From contig NC_080181.1 in assembly GCF_950295315.1 (NCBI RefSeq), positions 2,360,526 to 2,424,525 on the forward strand: DNA of 64,000 bases, in the 5' to 3' direction. The notes under the pieces are model-generated. The model searched no databases, had not been told where the DNA came from, and was given only the letters and a program-made list of their open reading frames with translations. Positions 30,857 through 41,112 of the stretch are shown one piece after another. The stretch comes from Erinaceus europaeus. Lineage: Eukaryota > Chordata > Mammalia > Eulipotyphla > Erinaceidae. A program made the position numbers and the translations under genes. The first letter of the stretch is position 1. Each line of letters begins with the position of its first letter.

Positions 30857-31197
30857 AAAAAATTATTTATAAAAAGGAAAGGCTGACAAAAACCATAAGA
30901 GGGGGACAACTCCACACAGTTCCCACCACCAGAACTCTGTATCCCACCCCCTCCCCTGACAGCTTTCCCATTCTCTATCCCTCTGGGAGCATGGACCCAA
31001 GGTCATTGTGGGATGCAGAAGGTGGAAGGTCTGGCTTCTGTCATTGCTTCCCCGCTGAACATGGGTGTTGACAGGTGGATCCATACTCCCAGCCTGCCTC
31101 TCTTTTTCCCTAGTGGGGCAGAGCTCTGGGGAAGCAGAGCTCCAGGACACATTGGTGGGGTTGTCTGTCCAGGGAAGTCCAGATGGCATCATGGTGG
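30857..31197 (-). mobile_element. 1-kb element, subfamily 1, 5'-truncated
   Basis: TTATTTATAAAAAGGAAAGG, GGGGACAACTCCACACAGTT, GGTGGATCCATACTCCCAGC. It stops at GATGGCATCATGGTGGC. Confidence 0.85.
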
Positions 31198-31565
31198 CTC
31201 CACTGCTTCAGCTGACATGGCGCCCTCATGCCTCACAGTGTACGGGTGCTGGGGCGCAGCCTCCTCTGCCCACCCGGGCTGGCGGGAGAGCCGCAGGTGG
31301 GTGGCTGCTGCCTTTGCCTGAAGCCGCTCCATCGAGGGCTCAGCCACAGCCCCCCTGCTCTGAGCCCCCTGCCCAGGTCAGCCCCCAGCTGGCTCCCCAT
31401 GCGGCTTCTCCTGGAGCCTGGGGCCCTGCTTCTCCCTTCAGAGCCCTTGTGGTCCCCAGACACTCAGGAGGGCTTAGAGGTGTTTCTCAATTCAAGATGT
31501 CCAGTTCCTTGGATTCTAGAATGCAGAGCTGCTCAGAAAAATGGCTTGTAGAAGTGACTGCTTAG
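31198..31565. other. Unique GC-rich stretch
   Basis: C-rich sequence with open frames in several phases and no stop-poor frame of recognisable family. It could be an old pseudogene or non-coding. Confidence 0.35.
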
Positions 31566-31845
31566 GGTGCTGGGCGGTGGCGCAGCCTATCACCATACAC
31601 TAGGATCCAGGTTCAAGCCCCCACTCCCCACCCGCAGGGAGGACACTTCACGAGTGATGAAGCAGGTCTGCAGGTGTCTGTCTTTCTCTCTCCCTCACTG
31701 TCTCCTCCTCCCCTTTCAGTTTCTCTCTGTCCTGCCAAAACAACAAAAGGAAGGAAAAAATAGTAAGGAAGAAATGGCTGCTGGGAGGGGTGATTTATAT
31801 TGCCGGCATTGAACCCCAGTGACAACCCTGGTGACAAAAATAAAG
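31566..31845 (+). mobile_element. Eri-A SINE, diverged, full-length type
   Basis: GGTGCTGGGCGGTGGCGCAG, GGTTCAAGCCCCCACTCCCC and a terminus near CCCTGGTGACAAAAATAAAG. Confidence 0.88.
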
Positions 31846-31938
31846 AAAGAAATGACTGACCAGCAGGTAGCTGTGACTTCAGACTTAACATTATATTCCA
31901 CGAGAGTGCTAGGCTCTGTATCCATTGCCATCCTAACT

Positions 31939-31967
31939 GTGTGTGTGTGTGTGGGGGGGGGGGGGCT
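31939..31967. repeat. (GT)n(G)n run
   Basis: Eight GT units continue into about 13 G. Confidence 0.9.
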
Positions 31968-32021
31968 ATTTCAGGTCAACTCAATAAGGCTATTTTCTGT
32001 TTGTGTCAAAGTCAAAGCTGC

Positions 32022-32290
32022 CTTTTTATTTATTTATTTATTTTTTCCTCCAGGGTTATCTCTGGAACTTGGTGCCAGCACTACGAATCCACTGCTCCTG
32101 GTGGTCAGTTTTTCTATTTAATTGGCTAGGACAGAGAGAAATTGAGAGAGGAGGGGAGATAGAGAGGGAGAGAGAAAGACAGACAACTGCAGACCTGCTT
32201 CACCGCTTGTGAAGTGTCCTCCCTGCAGGTGGGGATCCAGGACTCGAACCCAGGTCCTTGTGCTTAGTACTATGTGCCAAAGCCTGTCCT
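32022..32290 (-). mobile_element. Eri-A-type SINE, short body
   Basis: CTCCAGGGTTATCTCTGGAA, GGCTAGGACAGAGAGAAATT, GACTCGAACCCAGGTCCTTG. ATTT units extend the tail. Confidence 0.88.
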
Positions 32291-32650
32291 TTCTGAATCA
32301 GGTCACACCAGGCAAGTGTCATCTAGGGCAAGTCCTTGGTTGTGGGATGGGACCATGAATCCCCCTCCCAGACTCCTGATGTAAAGGCCACGAGCAGGCT
32401 GGGCTGGGGTCACCACTGCTCTGACTAGGGAGAATTTAGCAGAACTTCCTGCTCTAGGAGCCCCGTGAGGGCACTCGTGGACATACCACAGCCCCAGGAT
32501 TGGAGACAGGGACCCCCGGGGAGCCTGGGCTGTCCAGGTCAGCCAAGGTCACCTCAGCAAGACTGGCATCAGACCCCTGCACAGCAGAGCCCCAAGGCCG
32601 GAGCAGTTCTGAACTCAAAGCTTATTAAGGGGCGAGGTCACAGAAAGGGG
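32291..32650. other. Unique stretch
   Basis: No gene recognised. Confidence 0.35.
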
Positions 32651-32654
32651 TCAC

Positions 32655-32750
32655 AAAAAAAGAGAGAGGGAGAGAGGGGGAAGGAGAGAGAGAGAAGGAA
32701 AGAGAGATAGAGGAGAGAGAGAGAGAAGGGGAGAGATAGAGAGGGGAGAC
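32655..32750. repeat. Purine-rich (GA/GGA)n tract
   Basis: About 95 bp of uninterrupted purines apart from a few T, with mirror-repeat character. Confidence 0.85.
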
Positions 32751-33210
32751 ATTTAAATGAGAGAAAACAATTACCTACCTAGACCCTGTACCTGTGAAAC
32801 CATCCTGCAGACTTGAGGACTCTTGAAGACTCCCTTAGACAAGTAAAGTCTCAGAATCTCAGGGAGTTTGTTGCCAGTGGACCAGTCTTGTAGTAAATGT
32901 TTTTCTTTTCTTTCTTTTTTTTTTTTTAGAGGTGGAAAACAGTGTATGCTGTCAGGAGGGTGAAGCTACATAAAGGAAGAACCAGCACTGAAGAAGGAGT
33001 CAATGAAGGTAAAATCACTCCCTTCTGTTGTTTTTAACTGATGTCACCAGTGACAGATTGGCATGATGGTGTGGGTTTCGCACAGAGCACCTCACATGCT
33101 GCATCCTCAGTGAGCAGCAGACTAGAAGATAACAGTGAACAGGGGATGAGGCAGAGGGGCGAGGTGCTTTAAGGTGCTCTTCTGTGGAGCAGTGATGTCT
33201 TGTTCAAAAG
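32751..33210. other. Unique stretch with an exon-like island
   Basis: A pyrimidine tract ending in AG at about 32929 precedes 80 bp open in one frame and a GAAG|GTAAAA donor-like site at 33012. However, the sequence around the 'donor' recurs at about 35075, so a repeat is likelier than an exon. Confidence 0.3.
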
Positions 33211-33211
33211 T

Positions 33212-33422
33212 GGACTTAAGGAGCTGGGTGGAGGTGCACTCAGTTGAGCGCACATGCTACAGTGCACAAGGAAACAGGTTCAAGCCCCTGGCCTCCACCT
33301 GCAGGGGGAAAGCTTCATGAGTGGTGAAGCAGGGCTGTGGGTGTCTTTCCGTCTCTCTCCCTCTCTATCTCCTCATCCTCTCTTAATTTGTCTCTGTCTC
33401 TAACCAATAAAGAGATAAAAAT
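33212..33422 (+). mobile_element. Eri-B SINE
   Basis: GAGCTGGGTGGAGGTGCACT, GGTTCAAGCCCCTGGCCTCC, CTCTAACCAATAAAGAGATA. Confidence 0.92.
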
Positions 33423-33589
33423 ATATTGAAAATGGATATGGATTTTCTGTGAACATATATGGTAAACCCTGGGCCAAGTACTAGACAAATTAACAAGCAA
33501 AACTCTTAGGTCTAGTTTATGGCTTTTCAAAGTTTAAGTGAGATCATATACTATGCTCAGTCAAAACTATAAAATTAAAAAATTTACGG

Positions 33590-34140
33590 AACTTCCATGG
33601 AAAATTACTCTGCAATCAAAAATGTTGATATGTGTCAGGTAGTGCAGTGGGCTAAGCGCACATGGTGTGAAGCGCAAGGACCAGCGTAAGGATTCTGGTT
33701 TGAGGCCCCAGCAACTGCAGGTCTGCAGGTGTCTGTTTTTCTCTCCCCATCTCCGTCTTCCCCTCCTCTCTCCATTTCAACGACGACATCAATAACAGCA
33801 ACAACAATAAAAAAAAAAGGTTGATATTGGGACATCCTTTGGGACAAAATGAATGGAACTGGAGGTGATGATGCCTAGTGAAATAAGTGAAGAGATGAAA
33901 GACAACCAACTACCAGATGGTTTCACTCATCTGTCGAATCTAGAGACCTGGCTGACAGGAACTTCACAGCAAACATAATCGGAAGCCAGAAAACTGTCTG
34001 TAAGACTTGTGAGAGCTCTGGTGGGCATCTTTGGGAGGTGGAAGCGTGGGACACAGAACTCTGGTGGTGGATTCGGTGTGGAACTAGACCCTGTCTTGTT
34101 ACGATCTTGTGACGCACTGCTAACAACGAACACAAGTCAT
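33590..34140 (+). mobile_element. LINE-1 3' end split by a SINE
   Basis: TTACTCTGCAATCAAAAATG at the left, then, after the SINE, GGACAAAATGAATGGAACTG, ATGGTTTCACTCATCTGTCG and GGACACAGAACTCTGGTGGT. The order matches the ORF2 end and 3' UTR of the LINE-1 at 50870-51672. Confidence 0.8.
33633..33822 (+). mobile_element. Eri-A SINE inserted in LINE-1
   Basis: GGTAGTGCAGTGGGCTAAGC head and CAACGACGACATCAATAACA tail. The B box to core segment is shortened. GTTGATAT before and GTTGATAT after are the likely target duplication. Confidence 0.88.
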
Positions 34141-34285
34141 CAAAGAGAAGACGGCAATGCAGTCAGAAGGCAGACAGCCATCGGAGCAAAGATGAGGACG
34201 AGAAGTGGAACACAGCGAAGCATGTGGCAGGTATAATGCCAAACTATTATAGGTCAGTAGTCATTTTTAAAATGTTAGTTATTGA

Positions 34286-34614
34286 TTTTTTTCTGCTACC
34301 AGGATCATCACGGAGGCTCTTGGCAGGCGGCACTACAAATCCAGGGCTGGGTGGTGGCGCCCCTGGCTAAGTGCTCACAGTACAGATCCATCACTCTTGG
34401 TGGCCTTTTTTTTTTTTTCCTCCTATTTTATTGGCTAAAGCAGAGAGAAACTGAGATGACAGGGGGAGGTAGAGAAGGAGAGAGAAAGACCTGTAGACCT
34501 GCTCCACCACTCGTGAAGCTTGCCCCTGCAGGTGGGGAGCGGGGGCTCAAACCCAGGGCCTTGTGCGCTGTAATATGTGCGCTCAACCCAGCGCGCCACC
34601 ACCCGGCTCCTAAG
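34286..34614 (-). mobile_element. Eri-A/B-type SINE with an embedded SINE head
   Basis: GCTACCAGGATCATCACGGA terminus, GGCTAAAGCAGAGAGAAACT body, AACCCAGCGCGCCACCACCC head. A 42-bp plus-strand SINE head lies inside it at 34344-34385. Confidence 0.85.
34344..34385 (+). mobile_element. Orphan 5' SINE head (tRNA 5'-half-like)
   Basis: GGGCTGGGTGGTGGCGCCCC continues to CTAAGTGCTCACAGTACA, matching only the first 40 or so bases of an Eri-B. It is flanked by ATCCA on both sides (34339-34343 and 34386-34390). Confidence 0.75.
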
Positions 34615-34924
34615 TGCATTTTAAAATGTGTCTGACATATGGCTATAGCTCAAAGCTATAGAACATGCTGGTGTGATTCATTTACGAATTGCATTGGAGT
34701 GTGATTGCGGTTCAAGCTAGAGGTAGTATCCTGATCACAGCACACGCTTTACTCTTTCTTCTTAGTGGCTGTAACAAGCATGTCCGCGTCCCTTGGCAAG
34801 TTTGATGGCCACCCTGTGTTACAGCCTGTCTCTGCCAGGCAGCAAGTTCAGTCTCCAGTCCAATCTGGTGTGGTTCCCCTGCGATGTAAGACAGCGTCAG
34901 ACCCGTTTCCCCTCTTTATGTCTG

Positions 34925-35045
34925 GAATCACCATTCACTCTACGTTTTACAAACTTGACTTTTGTTTTAGTTTCACATGTGAGTGACACTATATAGTATT
35001 TGCTATTCTCTGTCCGACTAGTCTCACTAGCTTCACGCACCTGGC
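34925..35045 (-). mobile_element. LINE-1 3' UTR fragment, old
   Basis: TTTCACATGTGAGTGACACT, ATAGTATTTGCTATTCTCTG and TCCGACTAGTCTCACTAGC resemble the antisense LINE-1 3' UTR. Diverged. Confidence 0.55.
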
Positions 35046-35960
35046 ATCAAGAAAGGAGCAGAGCAAGGTAAAACAATGGCCCTTTCTTGTTTTTAACTGA
35101 TTCATCACGATTGGCACAAGCAGCGACCGTGCTGGGTGATGCACGCCTTACCTCCCGATGCCTTTTCTTCTTGTGACTCATAGTCGGCTATTCTGTGGGG
35201 TCTGGAGACTCCTTACCTGGTAGAGCACAGACTTTGTCAGGTGTGGGGACCAGGGCTTGAGCCCAGGCTGCCAGGTAGGAGCACCTCCTGGGGAGTGGAG
35301 TGCAGACAGACTACGGACTGGACAAAGTTGTGAGCTAAGTGATGTGAATTTTCATAACAAACCAAGTTCCCAAATGACTTGGTTCTAATAAAAAGTTCTA
35401 CTGCCTTCTTAAAGTCTAATCTAGCAAGGAATCTTCCTGATTCCTCATAAGAGCTGCACGTCTCCCAGTCCTGGGACCTCGGAGGCTTCACTTGTTTGCC
35501 TTCATGCTTCTCTTGATCCAGAACTCTGGATTTCTGTGGAAAGTTGCTAACTTGGCTTGAGGCTTCTGCTCTCCTCAGCTGCAGATGCTTGATGGAGAAG
35601 CTGAGGAGAGAGAGAGAGAGAGAGGGGGGCAGTGCCAATCCTGACAATGCACAAAACAAAGCAAAATGCTTAAGTGCTCTGAAGCTGAGCTGGACACTGA
35701 GCACATCAGGCCTGGGGGTGGGGGATGGAGACTGGAGACGCCATTAGGCACCACCCTGGGGCACTCCTGCCCCCCCCACACACCCCAGACCATGCTCTGA
35801 GACCTTTACTGGACTGTGAAATTACTGTTTTTTTTTTTTTTTAAACTAAATAGACAATGGGGGCCATCATTTTTAGTGCTGAAAATATCAGAGGCTTGAG
35901 TTGAAGCTGGAAGAACAAGTTGAAATGGATGGTCTCAGAAAGCAAATGCCTAGATTCTAG
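35046..35960. other. Largely unique stretch
   Basis: A weak tRNA-like SINE may lie at about 35195-35310 (CCTTACCTGGTAGAGCACAG, GGGCTTGAGCCCAGG). A GA run lies at about 35606-35624. No gene recognised. Confidence 0.35.
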
Positions 35961-35983
35961 AAGGACCATGTGGGCGTGGGGGG

Positions 35984-36170
35984 GGGCAGGCTGAGTATTC
36001 TGCAGGGGGCAGGCCTGGGGGGCAGGCTGAGTATTCTGCAGGGGGCAGGCCTGGGGGGGACAGGCTGAGTATTCTGCAGGGGGCAGGCCTGGGGGGCAGA
36101 CTGAGTATTCTGCAGGGGGCAGGCCTGGGGGGGACAGGCTGAGTATTCTGCAGGGGGCAGGCTTGTGGGG
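35984..36170. repeat. 36-37 bp minisatellite
   Basis: About five units of CAGGCTGAGTATTCTGCAGG / GGGCAGGCCTGGGG, differing mainly in the length of the closing G run. Minus-strand frames encode PPGLPPAEYSAC-type repeats and are not supported as a protein. Confidence 0.93.
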
Positions 36171-36265
36171 AGGGGAGGCTGAGCAGGTGGCAGGGGCCAG
36201 AGCTCTGCAGCTGCCACAGGGGTTCTAGGCCAGCAGGAGCCTTTGGCATGAGGCAGCTCAGAGCT

Positions 36266-36279
36266 GCACTCTTATTTAT

Positions 36280-36323
<44 letters not shown>

Positions 36324-36415
36324 CAGAGCTCACTCTGGCATCTGCAACGCTGAGGCCCACACGGGGGACCTCACGCTTCCAAGTCCATTTCTCTACCCAC
36401 TGTGCCGCCTTCCAC
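36266..36415 (-). mobile_element. Eri-D SINE with (GA)n tail
   Basis: About 18 GA units (36286-36320) form the tail. CACTCTGGCATCTGCAACGC, GGGGGACCTCACGCTTCCAA, CTACCCACTGTGCCGCC. Confidence 0.65.
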
Positions 36416-36465
36416 ATTGCAAGGGTCATTTATTATCATTATTTGTGTGTGTTAGCTTGCTTTAA

Positions 36466-36753
36466 AAAATAATTTTTTCCTCCAGGATTGTCGCTGGGGC
36501 TCCGTGTTGGCGCTCAGAATCCACAGCTCCTGGAGGCCATCTTTGTCCATTTGATTGGACAGGACAGAGAGACATCGAGAGAGGAGGGGAGACAGAGAGG
36601 GAGAGAGGGCAAGAGGTGCCTGCATCCCTGCTTCACTGCTTGTGAAATGAAACCCCTGCAGGTGGGAGCCGGGGGCTCTAGCCTGGGTCTTGGCGCTGGT
36701 ACTTGTGCTTAGTACTATGTGTGACTAACCAGGTTTGCCACCACCAGGCCCCC
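36466..36753 (-). mobile_element. Eri-A-type SINE, short body
   Basis: CTCCAGGATTGTCGCTGGGG, TTGGACAGGACAGAGAGACA, CTAACCAGGTTTGCCACCAC. Confidence 0.88.
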
Positions 36754-36759
36754 TTGATT

Positions 36760-37366
36760 TAAATTTTTTTTTTTTTTAGCACAGGAAGCAGGAGACAAGA
36801 CAGAAACACCCCTTTAGAACCGAGTCCCTCAGAGGGATGAGGGGGCTGGGTGTGAAAGCAGAGGGGTGTGTGTGTGGGGGGGGGCGGTGAGAGATGAGGG
36901 GGTGGAGATCTGATTGACGGAAGTGTCACAGACTGGAAAATGTCTCAGCCACCTGAGAAGCTCCTGAGCTGTGTCTTTGCCCCTCTGGGGGGTCTCAAAG
37001 TCCTGTCCTCTCATTAGGTGGGAGCAGCTGGGATCAAGATCCCCCCACCAAATGCTGAGGGGGACCTGGGGGCAGGGGCCATGTCCCCACTGAGCCCCCT
37101 CACTCGGAGCAGGACACTTCCATGCCAAGCTGGACACTGACCACACTCTTGTCTTTTGCTCTGTCCTGGGTTAGGACAGCAAGAGCTCTCTCTGTAGCTG
37201 GGGTTTGAGAAGCCCCGTCTCCGCCAGGATCCGGCCCGTCCCGCCGGCTCTCAACCCATATTCCCATTGGTTCCTACTCCCTGGCCCATCTTCCCTGCGC
37301 TTTATGCCCACGTACTAGAGGCACTTCTCATCACCCTGCGCACCATAATGCCAGCGGCACATAAAA
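36760..37366. other. Unique GC-rich stretch
   Basis: No gene recognised. A GT/G run lies at 36867-36887. Confidence 0.4.
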
Positions 37367-37705
37367 AGGAATGCACTACCATGACAGCATCCTGGGCAGA
37401 CACCCTCACCATGTGTCCTGGAGCCTCCCCTCCCCAGAGCCCTGCCCCACTAGGGAAAGACAGAAACAGGCTGGGGGTGTGGATCCACCTGCCAACACCC
37501 ATGTCCAGTGCAGAAGCAATGGCAGAAGCCAGAACTCCCACCTTCTGCTCCCCATAAAGAATTTGGGTCCAGACTCCCAGAGGGATAAAGAACAGGGGAG
37601 CTTCCATTGGAGGGGATGGGACAGGGAGCTCTGGGTGGTGGGGACTGTACCAGCGTTATCCTACAATTTTATTAATCACTATAAAATCACTAATACAAAA
37701 TTAAG
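37367..37705 (+). mobile_element. 1-kb element, subfamily 2, 5'-truncated
   Basis: CATGACAGCATCCTGGGCAG, GGTGTGGATCCACCTGCCAA, GAACTCCCACCTTCTGCTCC, ending in ATAAAATCACTAATACAAAA. Confidence 0.88.
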
Positions 37706-37772
37706 CAAATTAAAAGACACACTTTTCCTTCAAAATAAGTGTTCTACAGTCACAGTGTCAGAAAAAGTGCAA

Positions 37773-37977
37773 TTGGGGCCATGCAGTGGCACACCTGGTT
37801 AAGTGCTCACTTCACAGTGCACAAGGACCCAGGTTCAAACCCTTGGTCCCCACCTGAAGGGGTTGGGGGAAGCTTCACGAAGCAGGGCTGCAGGTGTCTC
37901 TCTGTTTCTTTCCCTCTCTATCTCTTCCACCCCTTTCCAATTTCTCCGTCTCTACCAATAATAAATAAGTAAAAATA
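37773..37977 (+). mobile_element. Eri-B SINE
   Basis: GCAGTGGCACACCTGGTTAA, CCCAGGTTCAAACCCTTGGT, CTACCAATAATAAATAAGTA. Confidence 0.92.
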
Positions 37978-37984
37978 TAAAGAA

Positions 37985-38703
37985 AGAAAGAAAAGGTTCA
38001 GCCAGGGAGTCTTTGTTAGGCAATCCAAGAAGGAGATGTAGTAGCGGTCAGGGCTTATCTTTCTGAAGTGGTCTCACCCCTAGGGATGGGAAGTAGTAGG
38101 ACCCCCCAGAACCAGGGGTGTGTCGAGCCTTAGACACCTGCCGAGGCCCGAGGCCCAGTCCATCTCAGAGCCTTTGCTTGGAGAGGAGGGATGGAGTGAG
38201 CTGTCCGCTCTCACCGCTGCTCTGCGGCTGGTTTGCCATCCCGCCCTGGGAGGCTTCGTAAGTACAGCCACAACTCACGGGCTCTTGACAAGCAGAGTGG
38301 CTGGAAGAAGACATTTGGATCCACACAGAGAAGCTGTTGGCAGGTGTGTGTCCTGAATAAATGAACAAGAGGACCAGGGCACACCTGGAGCCCAAAGAGC
38401 CATGGTGGATGGTTCACGCTGGTGTGGGGCCCGAGGCTCCCGTGCTTTGGGATGGGTCAGCGGGCGGCCGCGGCTGCCTTGTGGTGAAATTCACTGGCAA
38501 AGGATGTGGTGCAGAAACCAAGGCTCTGCTCTGGCTCATGCTGCCAGTCCCTTCCCACTCTGCGTGGGCCCTAGCAGAGCTACTGTTCCCACCACTCACC
38601 AGGGGCTTTGCGAGGCAACAGTGATGCTGACTCCTCCTCAGAGGGGTGGTTTTAGGCAGCACTCAGTAGGATATAAATGTTTGGAGAAGAGGTTCTTTTT
38701 CAC
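37985..38703. other. Unique GC-rich stretch
   Basis: No SINE signature. A CpG cluster lies around 38450-38475 (GTCAGCGGGCGGCCGCGGC). No convincing exon. Confidence 0.4.
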
Positions 38704-38706
38704 CGT

Positions 38707-38764
38707 GAAATCATCCATCCATCCATCCATCCATCCATCCATCCATCCATCCATCCATCCCTCG
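38707..38764. repeat. (CATC)n microsatellite
   Basis: About 13 CATC units. Confidence 0.95.
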
Positions 38765-38778
38765 ATTAAAAACACTCC

Positions 38779-39157
38779 TGGGGGGTGGGGTGGGTGGTAG
38801 CACAGCAGTTTCAGTGCACGTGGCACAAAGCACAAGGACTGGAATAAGGATCCCAGTTCGATCCCTGGCTCCCACCTGCAGGGGAGTCACTTCACAGGTG
38901 GTGAAGCAGGTCTGCAGGTGTCTGTCTTTCTTTCCCCCCTCTGTCTTCCCCTCCTCTCTCCATTTCTCTCTGTCCTATCTGACAACAACAACAGCAACGA
39001 CAACAACAATAATAACAACAATAAGGGTAAGAACCAGGATAACAAAATGGGAAAAAATAACCTCTAGGAGCAGTGGATTCATGGTGTAGATACCAAGCCC
39101 TAGTAGTAACCCTTGAGGCAAAACAAAAACAAACACAAACAAACAAACAAACAAACA
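38779..39157 (+). mobile_element. Eri-A SINE, full length
   Basis: GGTGGGTGGTAGCACAGCAG head and CCCTTGAGGCAAAACAAAAA terminus with CAAA tail units. CACTCCTG before (about 38770) and CACTCCTG after (about 39161) mark the target duplication. Confidence 0.93.
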
Positions 39158-39405
39158 AAGCACTCCTGTGTCACGAGACCTAGAATCAGAGAGCAACAAG
39201 AAGGTGCCTTCCATGACACGGAGAAGTGCAAGGTGGGCTACTCTTTGATGGAGCTCACTATCAGCTGGCCTGGCAGGAGACACACTCCTATTTCCCATGC
39301 TGAATCCAGATGCGTACAAAATCCAACGTGATCATAACTTAGTGCTGTTTGAGAGTCTTTCGTCTCCTTGCAGTTTTAGGGGAAAAAAAGTGACAAATTT
39401 CATTG
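39158..39405. other. Unique stretch
   Basis: No gene recognised. Confidence 0.35.
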
Positions 39406-39409
39406 CCAA

Positions 39410-39840
39410 GAAATGCTAATTGGCGTTTATTGAGAGCTCAGTGGTGTTTAGGAGAACACACGCAAAAGTGCTCTCCTAAGTATGTAGATGAAGTCACTTC
39501 ATTTGCTTTTTTAAGTATTTTATTATATTTATTTATTTACTATTGGATAGAGACAGAGAAATCGAGAGGGGAGGAGGAGACAGAGAGCGAAAGAGCCAGA
39601 CACCCGCAGCCCTGCTTCACCACTCATGAAGCTTTTCCCCTGCAGGTGGGGGCCAGGGGCTTGAACCTGGGTCCTTGTGCACTTCACCAGGTGCACTTCT
39701 GCCTGGCCCCAATGAATTCACTTTAACACCACAACTCCTGATGGCGGTACTTTACAGATGAAGCAGATGAGGCGTGGAGAGCTTAGACAGCGTTCCCAGT
39801 CTGGGTACTCAAAGCCATGGACTCAGGACACCATCTGATT
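39410..39840 (-). mobile_element. MIR SINE split by an Eri-B
   Basis: GCGTTTATTGAGAGCTCAGT (39424) fits the MIR 3' end. After the Eri-B insert, CTTTAACACCACAACTCCTG, TTTACAGATGAAGCAGATGA and GGAGAGCTTAGACAGCGTTC continue the MIR antisense consensus in order. Confidence 0.7.
39508..39712 (-). mobile_element. Eri-B SINE inserted in MIR
   Basis: TTGGATAGAGACAGAGAAAT, CTGCAGGTGGGGGCCAGGGG without the hyphen of variation seen elsewhere, and CACTTCTGCCTGGCCCC head. Confidence 0.92.
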
Positions 39841-39844
39841 ACTT

Positions 39845-40150
39845 TAGCTCCCAAGCTGTAACTGGACGCGACGTCGCGCTCTGTGTCGTGAGACAGCTCC
39901 AGCTCTTGTCAGAGACGAGAGTGAGACCCGTCTCTAGCCTGTGCCTCGCTGAGCTTCCTCTAGACACACGGACGCTTGCCACTCCGTTTCATACTTGGCA
40001 CTTGTGCCCAAACTGTCCTTCTGTCAACCTGAATTCAGCAGCCATGAACATAGCTCTTATGTTTCTTCGAGGACAGTTCAAGAGCCTGGGTACTGTCACA
40101 CATATTAAAGTGACAAATGCTTTCTTTCCCTTGATGTACATTCCCAACAG
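39845..40150. other. Unique stretch
   Basis: No gene recognised. Confidence 0.35.
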
Positions 40151-40153
40151 CTG

Positions 40154-40154
40154 A

Positions 40155-40207
<53 letters not shown>
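40154..40207. repeat. (GA)n microsatellite
   Basis: About 26 GA units, with no SINE attached. Confidence 0.95.
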
Positions 40208-40210
<3 letters not shown>

Positions 40211-40472
40211 AGAGAAAAGCTGTGGCAGGTGGAAGTTTATAAACAGGAAGGTATCCGTGTTGTCAGGGGGGTCAAGCACACCCGGGTGGCAGGGAGGAGT
40301 AGGGACGCACAGTCTCTTGTGGAATAGCTGGGAGGGCACACAGTCTAAGCAGACAGCTACGTACCTGGCATTCTCAACACTGGCCCCACTTGGCTAATTC
40401 TGAACAGCTATCAAGGTTGAACTTCTTTCTGGGGAAACCAGCCTTTCCCCCGACCTGATTAAGATAGCCATT

Positions 40473-40551
40473 ATTATTATTTTTAAATTTAATTTATTTA
40501 TTTCCTTTTGTTGCCCTTGTTGTTTTATTGTTGTAGTTATTATTGTTGCTG
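40473..40551 (-). mobile_element. Eri-A SINE, tail only, with target duplication
   Basis: Only the distal tail (CCTTTTGTTGCCCTTGTTGT to TATTGTTGC) was inserted. AAGATAGCCATTATT (about 40460) and AAGATAGCCATGATT (about 40554) flank it, showing a real, extremely 5'-truncated insertion. Confidence 0.88.
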
Positions 40552-40751
40552 ATAAGATAGCCATGATTAAGCTGCCCTCAGGTAGCATTCTGTTACCTTG
40601 CACTGCCGCACCTGTCTGTTGCCCACCCACCTCTCCTCTCAGGAAGCCCGGGCTCCTTGGGTATGGGGACGATGACTTGCCTTTGTGTCCCCACTCTGTG
40701 TCTTTCAGAGATGGCTTAACTTACACCTGCTTTTTTTAATTTAGTGATTTT

Positions 40752-41107
40752 TTTTTTTTTTGCCTCCAGAGTTGTTGCTGGGGCTTGGTGCCTGCACTAT
40801 GAATCCACTCCTCTGGGAGGCCATTTTTTTTTTTTTTTTAACTTTTGTTGCCCTTGTTGTTTATAGTTGCTGTTATTATTGCTGTTATTGCTATTGTTGT
40901 TGTTGGATAGGACAGAGAGAAATGGAGAGAGGAGGGGAAGACAGAGAGGGGGAGAGAAAGACAGACACCTGCAGACCTGCTTCACTGCTTGTGAAGTGAC
41001 CCCCCCCCCCCGTAGGTGGGGATCTGGGGGCTCGAACAGGGATCCTTATGCTGGTCCTTGAGCTTTGCACCATGTGCACTTAACTTGCTGCGCTGCCGCC
41101 CAGCTCC
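40752..41107 (-). mobile_element. Eri-A SINE, full length
   Basis: CTCCAGAGTTGTTGCTGGGG, GGATAGGACAGAGAGAAATG, CTGCGCTGCCGCCCAGCTCC. TAGTGATTTTTT before and CAGTGATTTTTT after form the target duplication. Confidence 0.93.
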
Positions 41108-41112
41108 CACTT

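Noticed and set aside
32930..33012. Candidate internal exon with polypyrimidine-AG and GTAAAA
   Set aside because: The donor-side sequence recurs at about 35075, no neighbouring exons share the frame, and the peptide is not recognisable.
38707..38764. Regular direct repeats that might suggest a CRISPR-like array
   Set aside because: They are contiguous CATC units without spacers in a mammalian genome.
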